From: Cruorifilaria tuberocauda
Taxonomy: Eukaryota; Nematoda; Chromadorea; Rhabditida; Onchocercidae
Length of the DNA: 47,415 nucleotides
Reading direction: 5' to 3'
Assembly (NCBI GenBank): GCA_013365365.1
Contig: JABVXU010000424.1
Location: 1-47,415, forward strand
The notes beneath the pieces are model-generated. The model was not told where the DNA came from. It saw only the letters and a program-made list of their open reading frames with translations, and did not search any database. The translations under genes were made by a program, and so were the position numbers. Shown here in pieces: positions 1 to 12,900 of this stretch (position 1 is its first letter; the number at the start of each line of letters is the position of its first letter).

Positions 1-276
1 TCCTAGAATTGGTCCCTGTGTTTGAAAATTGTAAAAAAAATTGGATTTTGGAGTACCCTTCTTCGCTTTTTTTCTTTGTTTTTGAAAAACCCCTCACTTC
101 CCATTAAATCCTGAATTGTCTTGATTCCATTGGAGGAAAAAGTTGTTACCTGCCCTGGAAGATCGAGGGATGAGGAAATCTAGATAACGGGTAGGATGAC
201 AAAAATTTGCGAAATGACGATAAGGCGTCTGTCGGTCTTAATAGTGTGTTAATTGCACGTATGATCGGAAATCATA
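1..276. other. Left-edge sequence, no gene assigned
   Basis: No exon can be joined by phase to the first supported exon at 277. The frame used from 277 is closed by a TGA at 262-264. An upstream exon of the Tudor gene could lie here or beyond the edge, because the first coding exon of that gene has no strong start context. Nothing else is recognised. Confidence 0.4.
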
Positions 277-3200
277 ATGACAAATTTGTCTGGGGGAGAT
301 TTAGATTTCGTTGCAATTCTCCATGCAGTTCTTTCAGAAAAGCAATTAAGAATGGTTGTGATGTCTTTGCCGTTAACGGTGTCGGATGTGGAGGGTGAAA
401 TCAGTCATATTGGCGTGGCTGAAAACGAAACGCTGGTTTTCATCAAATTAAATACTTGGCGACAGAAACTGGCAAAAATTCATGCTAAAATCCAAGATTT
501 AGTGCCTTCCTTACGGAAAATCATGTTTACAGATTTGGAATCGGGTAAAAACTTCATTAATTTTCATCAAATGAAATGATCCTCTCGGTGAAAAATAAAA
601 AGATATTTTCTTAACTTATGATCTCTCTGAATGGGATCAAATCAGAATGACAACCATCTGTGGAAAATTAGAGTTTTAAAATCAGACCTGGAAGCATGAA
701 ATAATACAAACATTTAAAATTTTAGGTCAGATTTACATCATAAAGACGCATGACTCGTTTGAAAGAGTGTATATCATTCGACGATCCAATCCTGATATAT
801 ATACGGTAATCTATTATCAGAGTGTTAAAGAAAGGAGAAAGTTATTAGATTGACGATTTATCTCATATTTAAAAAAAAAGTTTGGCAAATTAATAATATT
901 GCGTTGATTCTGTGATAACATTACAGATTTATCTCATTGATAAAGGCACGCAGCATGAAACGAATTTTGGAATTATTCAAGTTTACGAATATCCGCCACA
1001 GTTATTGGAATTTGGGGTGTTCAGTTGCATTTGCCCTGTACTGATACCATCTGCGGATGAGCTAATCATGTCGTACAAGAGTTTTGTTGGGTACAAATGC
1101 AAATGCGACGTAGGTAAGTTTCAACAAGAACAACATGAATATATGGGAGTATAGCATAGTGCAAGCATAATTCCATTTTTCTTTACGTCACTGATAAGGA
1201 ACGGTGTCGCAGTAGGCGCATTTAACTTTTCTAAAACTGGTATTTTCTAGAAGCAATATTGGAATCGGTAGTGGTGATAGGATATGTTCGTGGTCGATTT
1301 TTCGTAAAGGTTGGAGGATACTATGAGGATTTTCAAGAGATTATTGCAAGTCGTCCTGGCAGTAGTGGTAAGATTTTTTGCAAAAGTCTTGCAAAAAAAT
1401 GATTTTTTTATTTGAATGCGAAAAATTATACGAATTTCCAATCTTGTTTAAAAGCAAGCTCGTGAAGTTTAATCATATATGCAAATTACTGTAACAGTCA
1501 TAATATATATTTTCGTCTTGTCCATCTTTTATGTTGAAGGTGTTGCATTAGCAAAGTTTCTCCCAACAACCGAGAGACATGCAGTGCACATTCGATCTGG
1601 ACAGATGAATGATGATTCCAGCTCAAGCAGTGATTCGATTTTCACTAAAGTGATAATTTCCAAATGTTTCGTTTTAAAAAAAAACAATAATCCAATTCTG
1701 AACTTCATTATTAGTTTTTGAGCATGGTTCAAAAGAAATTTTTTTCAGACTGGCGTGAAAACAAACACCAATGCACATTTACTTCCAGATAAAAAAGATT
1801 TCGCAGCTTCAAAAAATGAGGAGAAATGTGACAAATTTCCTTACTAACTTTTTGTTTTTTAAAAAATTTTTCAAAATTTTAATAAATCTTTTATTCACAA
1901 TAGCAAAATCTATTTTGCTTAATCTATTTTTTTTAGCTCTGCCCACGCATGCAGAAATCGCGGAATCTAACACATCTGACGTAATTTTTTCAAGATTTTG
2001 TATTGAACCTAACGAGACGGAAAAATTCAGCAATGATCTTGTAGTCGTTATTTATCTTTTTTAATCCAAAATCAACCTATATTCTCATAGCTTCTCTGTG
2101 TTCTTTTAACTGTTCTATTATTAACAACATTACTATTCTCAGTTCTCAGAAATTACTTTAGGTGGAGGTCCCATTTATTCAGATGGGATTCAGACGGTAC
2201 GTACCGGAAATGTTGCCTGTAACATTACCTGCTCGATTTGAGAAAACAGACCGCGCAGTGGACACTTTCTGGGTTATCAATAAAAAAATTCTCGCAATTG
2301 TTGAAAAAGTAAGTTTCAGGAGATTTCTGTATTTCCTGAGGATGAGAAAGAAGTGCTGATTTCATTAAAGTATAAGAAAAAGAAACGTCGTGGAAAAACA
2401 ATTATTTCAATTTATCGAATAGTGGAAGTTAATAACTTTAACCGAAAGTAGAGAAGTGCTAAATGCCACTGCTGTCAACAATATATTAGTCGCTTAGAGA
2501 GTGATTGAAGTTATTTGAGGTATTGCTTGTTCTGCGCTGTTAGCACGCACTTCTTTAACAGATGCGTTGCATAATATGAATTATGAATGTGAAGTGATTG
2601 TAAAAAAGTTATTAAGGATGATGAAATGATTTTAGGCACTGATGGAAATAGCGGGCAACCTGTCGCGTTTCCCGCCTATAGATCGAGGAGATGGGGACGT
2701 TCGAATGTCAGAGACACCATGCGTTGTGCTTAGCCGACCTACCTCTGATTACTCATCTCTCTATCGCGCTGTTCCAGTTCAGTACGATGCTCGCACCAGG
2801 AGGTATTCTTATGAAATGATCCAGGCTGTTTTGAAGAAAACGGAACGCAGATTTTTCTTCCTTTTTTCTTATTGCATCTCTGTTAACAATAGTTCTCTTC
2901 AGAATCTCAGTTTTCTTGGTCGATTTTGGTTGGTTTAAATGGACGTTCGCTTATGATGTCCGTAATATCTCCACCATTGATATAGTTGGTTCTTTTCCTG
3001 AATCCACTCAATTAATACCATCTATTGGATTAGCTTTTCACTCTTGTTTCCAATATCTTAATCATTAAATATTCTGTATTATAACTTAAGATATCTATCA
3101 ATTTTTTACTCTAATAATTTCGATTGTCACAGCTTCACCCAATCAGAAAACTACCAGCAGCACTTATACATTGTCGTGAAGACAGAACGAGCACGCTTCA

Positions 3201-3784
3201 TGCCAAAGTTGGTTTTTGTTGGATATTTTCACCCAATTTTTACTACTGTATCCCTACAATTTTCCCTCTTTTTACATTCTTCATACATAGCACTGCTATA
3301 AAAATTGCATTTCATAAACAACTGGAATAACTTATTTGCAGGACCTTATTAAGGGAGCAGACTGTGAAATAATTATTAAAGGGAATGCGAGGCTGGGCAT
3401 GTATATGGTCGATTTAGTGGAGGCTCCTTTCGTGTCGGATCGAACAGATGATACAGCCAATCAGCAATGTAGTTTTTTCCTGAAATTGAATTAAGAGTCT
3501 ATCCTCATCAGATTTGATATTTGATGAGGACAGATTCTTAAATCACTAATGTGATTTCAATTGAAGCATTTTCTTTTTCAGCAACAGGTGGACGATTAAC
3601 TGCTGTTGGCAATAGGAGAGAGACTGAAATAATTTCATCGTGCAAGAAATTGGTCAATGAGACCTGTCAGCGACAGTTGATGTCATCTCTCATGATGGAT
3701 ACATTAAATATTGCTAGTCGTGAATTGGCACAACAACCTCAAACTGTCTGGTACAACTTTGATTCGCATGTGATTCGAATCTAA
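277..3784 (+). CDS. Protein with two extended Tudor modules
   Basis: Thirteen exons join in phase: 277-544, 726-805, 927-1113, 1251-1367, 1540-1649, 1749-1827, 1937-2040, 2162-2308, 2636-2802, 2903-2957, 3133-3207, 3342-3468 and 3582-3784. They give about 572 residues. Exons 2-3 carry a first Tudor core, with an Arg-Val-Tyr strand followed by IYLIDKG and then YPPQL. Exons 9-11 carry a second, with SSLYRAVPVQY, then VFLVDFGW, then LHPIRKLP. Each core is followed by a strand pair (FFVKVGG; GMYMVDL) as in extended, SN-like Tudor folds. Such domains usually bind methylarginine and organise germ-granule or piRNA/siRNA proteins. In C. elegans, Tudor proteins of this general size act in small-RNA pathways, but I cannot assign an orthologue. 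The start at 277 is provisional. Several donors (GTCCGT at 2958, GTTGGT at 3208) are weak, so exon ends may shift. The last exon could splice onward instead of ending at TAA 3782-3784. Confidence 0.72.
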
Positions 3785-3901
3785 GCACACTCTGGATGGA
3801 CAGAAAATGCTGTTTAGATATATGAATTAGAGATAACATAGACAAGCAGTTACCTAATTTTAATTTCAAGTCTTCTGCAACTCTCGATTCCCCAAACAGG
3901 G
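3785..3901 (+). promoter_or_regulatory. Short intercistronic gap with candidate trans-splice acceptor
   Basis: A gap of about 117 bp separates the Tudor stop codon from the next candidate ATG at 3902. A pyrimidine-containing stretch ends in CCCCAAACAG at 3891-3900, one base before that ATG. Nematode operons typically space genes by about 100 bp, and downstream genes receive a spliced leader at such an acceptor. No clear AATAAA is visible in the gap. The alternative is that this acceptor is an ordinary cis-splice site of one longer gene. Confidence 0.45.
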
Positions 3902-6152
3902 ATGAGCGAAAGGTATTTTGCACCTTATAGTTATAGTTATTTCAGGTCATCTTTCTGCCGTACAGGAGCGATGCCAACAGCATCAGCGATGCCTATGATG
4001 ATGCCGGTAGCATTTCCTGTCATGATGTCAGTGTCAATCCCGAACTCTAACGTTCAGGGTGCTGGAGACAACGTTGCTGTAAAACCTAAGAATACAGCGG
4101 AGAGTGATTTCGACGATACTAATTTTTCCATCAACAACTCAAGAGCTCGAACAGCCATATATGGAACAAATAGTAATCGTCCCCCAAAGACGGATTATGC
4201 GCGAAAAAGTGGAGCGAGGTTGTTGGAGTTTTTGATTGCAAGTTAATATTTACTAGTCACTCTACAGTGCAATGATGCCGACTGGAAAGTATTTCTACTT
4301 ACTAAACAAAATAGACCATTACTTTTGACAATAAATGTTTCATCTCGATTCACTTACTGTCTAGAACTGGTACAGTTTCGATATCTTTCCCTTGTCATTC
4401 GAATCTTATTTTGCTATTTCTGTTTAGATTCTCAAGGAACAATTATCAGCCGGCAAGACGAGGATGGTCACATTCCCAACCAGAAAGAGAATGGTCTAAT
4501 CCTCAACCAGTAAGAGAATGGTATAATTCTCAATCGACAGGCGGATGGTCACATTTTCAACCAACAAGAGGAGGGTCGCACTTTCAACCAACAAGAGGAG
4601 GGTCGCACTTTCAACCAACAAGAGGAGGGCCACACTCTCAACCAACAAGAGGATGGTCACGTTCTCAACCAACAAGAGGATGGTCCCATTACCAACCAAC
4701 AAGAGGAGGGTCACACTCTCAACCAACAAGAGGATGGTCCCAACCAGCAAGAGGATGGCAACGTTCTCAACCAGAAACAGAATGGCCGAGATCTCAACCA
4801 GAAACAGAATGGCCGAATTTTCAACAAGGAAATGAATGGCCACGTTATCAACCAGCAAATGATTGGCCGCTTCCTCAATCAGAAACAGAATGGTCGCGAT
4901 CTCAACCGGCAAATGAGTGTCCATGTCCTCAAGCAGAAACAGAATGGTCGCATTCTCAACTAGCAAATGATTGGCGACGTTCTCAACCAGCAAACGACTG
5001 GCCACGTTCTCAACAAGCAAATGATTGGCCACGTTTTCAACCAGCAAACGATTGGCAACGTTCTCAACCAGCAAACGATTGGCCACAGTTTCAACCAGCC
5101 AGTGATTGGCCACGTTCTCAACCAGCAGATGATTGGCCACGTCCTCAACCAAAAAGAGAATGGCTACGTTCTCAGCCAAAAAAACAATGGTCACGTTCTG
5201 AACCAGCAAAGGAATCGCCACATTCTCAATCAGCAAAAAAATCGACACATTCTCAGCCAGTAAAAGAACCGCCACATCCTCAATCAGTAAAAGAATGGCC
5301 ACATCCTCAACCAGCAGAAGAATCGTCACATTCTCAACCAGCAGAAGAATGGCCACACATTGAATTTACTTTCGAGAGTGGATTCGATGCTGGTACTAGT
5401 GATAAAAAGAAGACAGCACGAAATGAAGAGGGTAACTTCTCATGTCATTTAAATTCAGCATGAAAGTTGAATTTCAGTGGATATGGGATCCATTGATGCT
5501 TTTCTGGTTCTTTATTATTTAGATTAACAAAGAACTGTCGAAATAAAGGACGGTTTTATTGGTTAAAGTTTTCTCGCTCCCATCCTCATAAAAATCAAAT
5601 TTGATCCAAAACTACTAAGCAGTATTTTGATACAATGATGTATTTATTAATATCTTTTAGAGATTGCCAAGTTGTGGGATCTTCCACCAGGTTGTCTAAA
5701 GGAGCGTCGATTGCGTGAAAAAAGTATGCATTTTTCATAGTCATAATATCACTAGTAATTAACTGTTGTATTTGATTATGTTGAGATTGTCATTTTAATA
5801 GAAGCAGTCGAAATATGATTGCTCTTTGTAATGCCAAAATTGCGGATGAGTCTGATAATTTTGATAAACAACAATTTTTTATATGTTGTGGATGATCTGT
5901 TTTTGATTACTTAAGTTAAAACAGTAAATCGAATGATAATATAGGTTTGAAGCAAAATGCGCTGAAAAGTCAACCTACAGATGGAGAAAAGGTTAGTATT
6001 TTTTTCAAGTACAATTTTTTTTAATAAAATGTAATTGAATGTTTCCCTTTTGTCTATATAAGCATAGTGAATGATAAATCATTCAGGACGTAGCAGCAGA
6101 TCAAGCTGGTAATCAGGATGACCATAAGCCATCTCCATTTGATGATGATTAG
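3902..6152 (+). CDS. Trp/Gln-Pro nine-residue repeat protein
   Basis: Six exons join in phase: 3902-3912, 3946-4218, 4428-5431, 5661-5723, 5945-5991 and 6087-6152. They predict about 487 residues. Residues 1-95 begin Met/Pro/Ala-rich and end in a polar Asn/Ser/Arg-rich stretch. Residues 108-403 are about 33 copies of a nine-residue unit, W-[SP]-x-x-Q-P-x-x-x, ending in TRG, ETE, AND or KKE variants. The C-terminal tail is short, charged and ends in Asp residues. There is no signal peptide or membrane segment. No known family is recognised. Regularly spaced Trp residues flanked by Gly, Asp or Glu recall Argonaute-hook peptides, and the neighbour is a Tudor protein, so a small-RNA scaffold role is possible but unproven. 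The tiny first exon is the weakest part. Exon 2 is also open to about 4055 in another frame with an acidic, Ser-rich translation, which could instead be the C-terminus of the Tudor protein. Confidence 0.7.
4465..5349 (+). repeat. Coding 27-bp minisatellite, about 33 units
   Basis: The array runs almost without register change; only one unit (the eleventh) has seven codons instead of nine. The left third ends units in ACAAGAGGA (TRG) and contains two adjacent identical units between about 4573 and 4626, which indicates recent homogenisation. The middle units mostly end in ETE or AND, and the right units are more degenerate and Lys/Glu-rich. Twenty-four of the 33 units start with Trp. The others start with Gly, Cys, Ser or Pro, often through single-base changes of TGG. 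The low stop content on the other strand is a by-product of the repeat. Confidence 0.93.
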
Positions 6153-6947
6153 ATTCCGGAACCAGAAGTACCAGTATGTCAAGATAACTCCCACCGGTCT
6201 TCAATGTTCATTTGGCAACCTTTTTCCGATACATCTAGATATTTATGTAGATTGAAGAGTAGAAAGAAGTGTTTATTATAACGTATTTTAATGAACGTAT
6301 TTAATAAGTCTTATTTACTTCAGTGTACGCATTTCACAAATAAAACATGGGTTAAAAAAAATTTTTCCATGACTATATAGTATCGTACTAATAGAAAACC
6401 ACTAACAGGAAATTGTGAATTTATCCTGTGAGTAATTGGGCTAAAGAATGGTGCTAAAGAGCGAATGAGATGCTATATGGTTGAAGAACAGATGCTTTGG
6501 TTCTGATGAGTTCTTTTTGATAGCCTAAAAGAGACATTTCAAGATTCACACCTAATCAAGAAATCTTCCGTATATTTCGGGTGTTCTGTCTTTGTTTTTT
6601 CTTTACAGTTTTTGAAGAAGTGAGAAACCAATTTCTTAGCGAGCAAGATTTCTAGTTCAAGGTAAATAAACTTGATTGCATTAAACAGCAGAATAATCAT
6701 GCACTCAATTTATTAAACTATAGAGCAATAGCAGCGCTCCACTAGTACTTGCAGAACAGGATTGTGAGGGTTCCCTTATAATCATTAACAAGGAGCAATT
6801 TTTATGATACTTTATAGTGTAAATGAATGCTGATGAATACTCGAGAAAATTATTATGAACGTTTATTATGGGCAAAATGACACTATACGGATCGAATGAA
6901 AAAAAAATCTGCATATTGAATGCAGTAATGATAATTGATATAGCCCA
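6153..6947. other. Convergent 3' spacer with polyadenylation signals
   Basis: This lies between two converging genes. AATAAA at 6339-6344 on the plus strand fits the end of the Trp-repeat gene. TTTATT at 6862-6867 reads as AATAAA on the minus strand, 81 bases past the myosin stop codon, and fits the myosin transcript. Short open frames here have no recognisable content. Confidence 0.6.
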
Positions 6948-9900
6948 CTAAAACTGTGCTCGTGAGGAGGAACGAAGAATAGATGACTGGGAGATTTGTA
7001 CCCCTGGCAAAGCTGTTGTACCACTTCGACTTTTGGCTCGCATTTTAGAAAGCGAATTTTCAGCATGATCGGCACGCTCTTCTGCATCGTCTAACTGATG
7101 CTGTATTTGACGGAATTTTTGCAGGTTGACATTTGCTAGTTCCTCCTGAAATTCCATCGAAAAGATGGAAATTGATACAAGTACAGATGCAATATGCAAG
7201 TAACACGAGATGCAGATGATTAAATTAACTCGTTCAGGCAAGATCTTCTAAGGTTCATTTTATACAGAGAATTTGAAAACTGAGTACTTAAATAATTTGC
7301 AATTATTAAATATTTGATATGCACTTACTGCTTCTTCAATTTGCTTCTTTTGCGATTTTAGCTTGTTCTGCAACTTCTCGATGAGATCTCTCGTTCTTTC
7401 AGCATTCTTTCTATCTTCATCCACCTATAATATTAATCGAAATGGGGGATTGCAAGTATCATTTTATCGCATGCAGGAAAATGTCAAATCAAAGCACAAA
7501 ATTAAATCCTAGACGACCTGAAATTGAAGCTCTCGGATGCGTCTTTCATGTTTAGTGAGATTTTTATTTGTCTCTTGATATCGTCGCTGTTCTCCATCAA
7601 GTTCGCTTTCAAGCTCACGAATACGAGATTCCAGTTTTGCAATAACCTTCTTGCCACCTTTAAGAGCAGCGGCTTCTGCCTCATCCAGACGTGTCTGCAA
7701 GTTATAGGTAACTGCTATAAAATAATGCTAATTTTAAGCAAATCCAATTACTTTAAGCACTATATAAGAAATTGGTCTCTGCAATTCTCCTCAAAAAGCA
7801 GCATGAAATTTGAAACAGAAAAAGTTTCCAGAAATACCTGCATCTCCTTCAACTGAGATTCTAAAGCCTTTCTTATACGATCGTTTTGTAATGAATTTTC
7901 TTGTTCTTGTCGCAACTGTTCTGCAAGTCGTGCAGCATCGCTACTTGCTGCTTTGCAGCGCTCTTCCGAAGATTTATACTCATTCAAAGTTTCATCCAAA
8001 TCAGCTTGAAGTGCTATAAGTTCGGTCTCCAGCTTCTTCTTTACGGAGCTCAGTGATTCAGCCTGAGCAGATAATTCGTTACACTGGGTATGTGCCTCGT
8101 TAGCATCGCGTTCTGATTGCTTACGGGCTCGTTCTGCTTGGTCCATCGCAACTGACATTTCTTCTTTCTCCGACTGTAGCAAGGTCGCTTTTTTCTCCAT
8201 ATTCAAGTACTGTTCTCGAATCTCTTCTCGATTACGCTGTTCGATTTCGACCTGGGATGAAATGTGATTTGTTATAAAATTTCGAAAAGAAAAAACCAAG
8301 TACTTCATTGGAAATACATATTATATATATTATTTTGAGCAAAAACTAATGAAAACCTTGGAGAGATTCCTCAAATATACAAACCTGCTGCTGTAGCTCC
8401 CTCATTTGATCTTGATAACGTTTTACGTTTTTCTGAGCTTCAACGTTTGCCTGATTTGCATGGTCTAACGCAATCTCCAATTCGTTGATATCCGATTCCA
8501 ATTTCTTTTTCAGTCTCATCAAATCCGCCTTACTTCTCGTCTCATTTTCAAGCGATGCCTGTAGTTTCACAAATCTGAGTTGTCAACAAATCTTTCTGCT
8601 TTCTGACTTAAATTATACAATAAATAATAAAATGTGATTTGAACAGTGAAAAAAAGTTAGAATGTTTAACTGCTTAAATAGACTTAATTTGCTTAAATTC
8701 TAGCTTTTTATAAATTTATTTTTTCAGGTAAGAAAGACATTCAGACCTGCATAGATTCGATCGCTCTTTGATGATTCTTGCGCGTATTTTCGAATTCTTC
8801 TTCTTTTTCTTGGATTCTTTTTTCAATTTCAGCTCTTATTTGTGAAACCTCGACCTGCGCTCGAAGCACTTTACTTTCTTCAGCTTCTAAAGCAGCTTCG
8901 GCTTCATCTAGAGCATGCTGCAATTCGTCTTTTTCAACCTCCAATCGACGGATTATCTTCTGCATTTCAAATACGGAACGGCCACCTTCACCCAATTGAT
9001 CCGTCAGATCCTTAATTTCTTGTGCTAACTCCTTGTTTTCACGTCTCAAGCCTTCAATCGTTTCCAGAACTTCATCTTGTTCACTTTTCAATTTGAACAA
9101 TTCGGTTGACACATTTCGCGCTTCACGTTGTGCATTATCCACCTCAGCAGCTATGTCATCAGTCTTCTTTTTCCACTCGTCGATTACTTTATCGAATCCT
9201 TTCTGTTTCTTCTCAAGTTGACTTGCATATGAGTTGGCGCGCTCTACGTCCATCTGGAATTATGGACCAAAATACGAATGAAAATTAAGTATAGCTTCTA
9301 AAATCTCAGATTTTAGTCTTGTAGATACAACTTTTTGTAGAAAAACATGAAATTTGTACATTATTATAAGAGGAAAAAAAATTACCTGAGCATCATCAAG
9401 ATCAGAAACCAAACGAGATTTCGTCTTTTCTAAGGAACTAATCTTTGAATTGGCAGCATCCAATGCCTCCTGAAGTTCATTGATTTTCTGCATCTGGCGT
9501 TTCTTTGATTCTTCCAACTCATCGCCTTTCAGCAGACCTTCGCTTTCGAAACGTGTTTGCCATTGTTGAATTTCAGCATTCGCACGACTCAATTGCTTCA
9601 TCAGCTCACTTTTGGCTTCAATTTCTTCCTCGATCGATTCACGAACTTGTTCGATTTCATGCTGATAATTTTTCATCTGTGCTGCCAAATTATTACGATC
9701 ACGTGCCTCTTCATCCAGTGAACGACGAGCTTCTTCCAGTTGAGATGTCAACTGAGCCTTCAGTCTTGTCATTGCATTCACCTGTGATTCTGCTTCTTCA
9801 ATTTGTTTTCCGAGATCACTATTCTCACCGTTCAATCGTGTTTTCAATGTCGTGAATTCCTGAAGTTGCCGATTTTGCTCATCACATTTAGTCTGCAATT

Positions 9901-12900
9901 CCGCAATTTGCATCTCATATTGTTTTGCAAGTTTTTCATTGTTCATTCTTGCTGCTGTCTCACCATCAATTTGTGCTACAAGGTCTTCAGCATCGCGCTG
10001 CGCCTGCATCTTGTCTTTCTCAATTTTAGCTTTCGCCTTCTGCGCCTGCTCAATCTGATCACCCAATTCCGCAACTGCATCGTTGTGTTTCTTACGGATT
10101 GCCGCAAGTTGATTCTCATGATTCATGTTAGCTTCTTCCAAATCACGACGAAGTTTTGCCAATTCTGCTTCACGCTTCTTGTTTACTTCTACCTGAGCAG
10201 CCGTAGCACCACCTTGTTCATCCAAACGATCTCCCAATTCTTCTAGTTCGCGTTGCAAGTCTGATTTTGCTCGTTCCGCCTTACTTCGTGATTGTCGTTC
10301 GTTCTCTAACTCTTCTTCCAATTCTGTTATGCGATTTTGTGTTTCGTTGACCTGTTTCTTCAGTTTCCCAACAAGATCTTGTTCTTCCTCTAAGCGTGCT
10401 GTAATTGCTTGGGCCTCGCTTTCCTTTTTCTTCAGATTACTTTCAATTTCATGTCTTTGTCTTTCAATCTCTTCCATATTCTCTTGAGCAACTTTTAATT
10501 CACCTCCAATTTTGCGTTTCTGTTTTTCAATTTCGTTACGTCCTCGTTTCTCTCGTTCTAAATTATCTTCAAGATCATCTAGGCTTTGTTCCAATTTACC
10601 TTTTAATTTGTTACTATAGTTTCCTTTGTCTTCCTCAACTTGTAAATCTTCCATCAGTTTTCGATTAATTTCTTCCTGATGCTTCTTTTCCTTGTTCAGT
10701 TTAGCAATATTTTCATCCTGCTGCTGCATTTCATCTTGTAATGTCCGAATCTGTTGTTCACGGTCTTGCTTATCCGCATCTGTTTTTTGTAACCGAGTTT
10801 CTAAATCTGAGATTGCTTTTTTCAAATTCTCAACGTCATTTTCGATTTTTTTCTTTGAGCGTGACAAATCAGAGTTACGATCTTCCTGGTCTCCAAGTCG
10901 TTCTTCCAGTTCCTGCAATGACAAATGCTCTTGAGAATGAAAATTTATTATGCGGATTTTTCTTTTATTTTCAGAATTTTCCCCGTAATCTATAAGCCAG
11001 TTTTCAAATCTTTAACGTATTTTTAGTACAGCAGTATTGCTTGAGAAGAAATAAACTAACATGGATCTGTTTTTCAACATCCGTTTTCAATGTTGAGAGC
11101 CTACTGAGACGATCATCGACGTCAGATAGCTGTGCTTTCGCCGCTTCCAGTTCATTGAAAACGTTGTTTCGTTCTTCAAGCAATCTTGTAGAATTGCTTT
11201 CCAATTCCTTACGAGCTTTTTCTTCATTCGCTATATTTTCTTCCAACTCTTTTATTTGTTGATTCATTTTCTCAATTTCCTCCCCTTCTCTGCCGCATTT
11301 AAGCATAGGCTTGATTCTACCATAAATGAGGAACCAATCCCAGGTGCGCAACACGCACCAGGCACGAATATTCCGCTGCAAAACCAATAAACCACGACGT
11401 TGCTGCATACGGCGTTGGCGTTCAGCTAAATTTATGTAGGAACGGATCCTGGCCTGAAATCCAGTAAGAGCTTCGCCTAGTTTCTGGTCTCGAAGATCCT
11501 CCAGATGCGCCAAAACGCCAGCTTTGAAAAAAACTTTTGTTTTGCCGACACGGAAATTCTCTTCTGTTAATGCTCCATCATTCACAAGTTTACTGAGCAT
11601 CACTTCAGCAGACTTTTTCGGATCGTCTTCACTTTTTGCTTCTTTTGCAGCAAGAACTGCGTAACGTTGCTTAAAATCAGCATGCAGATTTCGATTTGGA
11701 AAACCCTTACGGCATATTCGAATACCTTCTAAAACACCATTACAAGTAAGCTGGTTCAAAACCAGAGCAGCATCGAGAAGTCCTGAAGTCTTTTTTTCGT
11801 TCGGAATGATACAACGGATGAAATGTGGATGCGTCATGTTCAGCATGCTCATTAAACTGTTCAGTGATTCTCGGTACATCATAGAAACTGTCAAAAACGA
11901 TCCTGATTTACCCTTCTTTTTTCCACCGCCTCCGTCTGAAACATGGGATTGATTACTGAAATTTATAACATTCGTAAGCTGAAGGTCAAAACTTTTCAAA
12001 TCATACAACATATACAGAATACATTTATCTCTTTTTCACTATAAATAAACTTTGGTTAGGATGACACTTAAAATGAAGTGATGATCGGAAATGTCCCGAA
12101 AAATTCAATCAGAGGATGATAACATTGTCTGAGCTATTTCATATGCTGTGAGCCTTGCCGGATAAAATCAAAGACGATATTAGAGGTAAGATTTAGGAAT
12201 AGATTTTTCCAAATGACACTACAAATTTTTTTCTGGATACTATTAAGCATATCATGGAAAAAATCGCTACACTGAGCAAGCGGACAATCCTAGTAACTTT
12301 ATTGAAGGAACTTTGATATCATTAATTTTGATATCGTCAATTAGTGTTCATCAATACATCTTTATTCGAATTAGAAATTCCAGGAATCTGAATAAAACAT
12401 GATATACTTTACAGTTTCTGTAAAAATTCTTAAATTTCATTAAGTTTTATATAAATTGATAGATGATTTTGAAAAGATGCCAACCTTTTGCGGCAGCAGC
12501 TTCTTCCTGAGTTGTGTAGTCCTGCCATATTTCCACCAGGAGGTTATTTGTTTTAGATGCTTTCATACAAGAGACAACTGTATCGTTAAGTGGATCCTTA
12601 TTTTTCTCCAACCAGTTCATGACATTATAACGGACAGTACCAGCATAATGCTTCATAGCAAAATGTGCTTCGCTTTGTTTACCTTTTGGCGGTTTTGGCT
12701 TTTCGAAGTTGGGATGCTTGCCGAGATGAGTGTCGACAAGTTTTTGAGCTAAAGTCAGGTCAGTGGCTTTGGGTACAATGCATTCTTCATCTAACATTGA
12801 AATAATTCCCATGGGTTTCTCTATCAGTTCAATACAGGCCTGCAAATCAAGGCCGAAATCGATGAAAGTCCACTGAATCCCTTCACGTTCGTACTCTTCC

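Noticed and set aside
4496..5356. Long open frame (286 codons) on the minus strand
   Set aside because: It is the complement of the 27-bp coding repeat. Its translation is a monotonous Leu/Val repeat, and the plus-strand frame joins flanking exons by splice phase.
9505..10995. Several plus-strand open frames over the myosin gene
   Set aside because: They are antisense shadows of the long coiled-coil exon 9386-10912. The sense frame matches myosin residue for residue.
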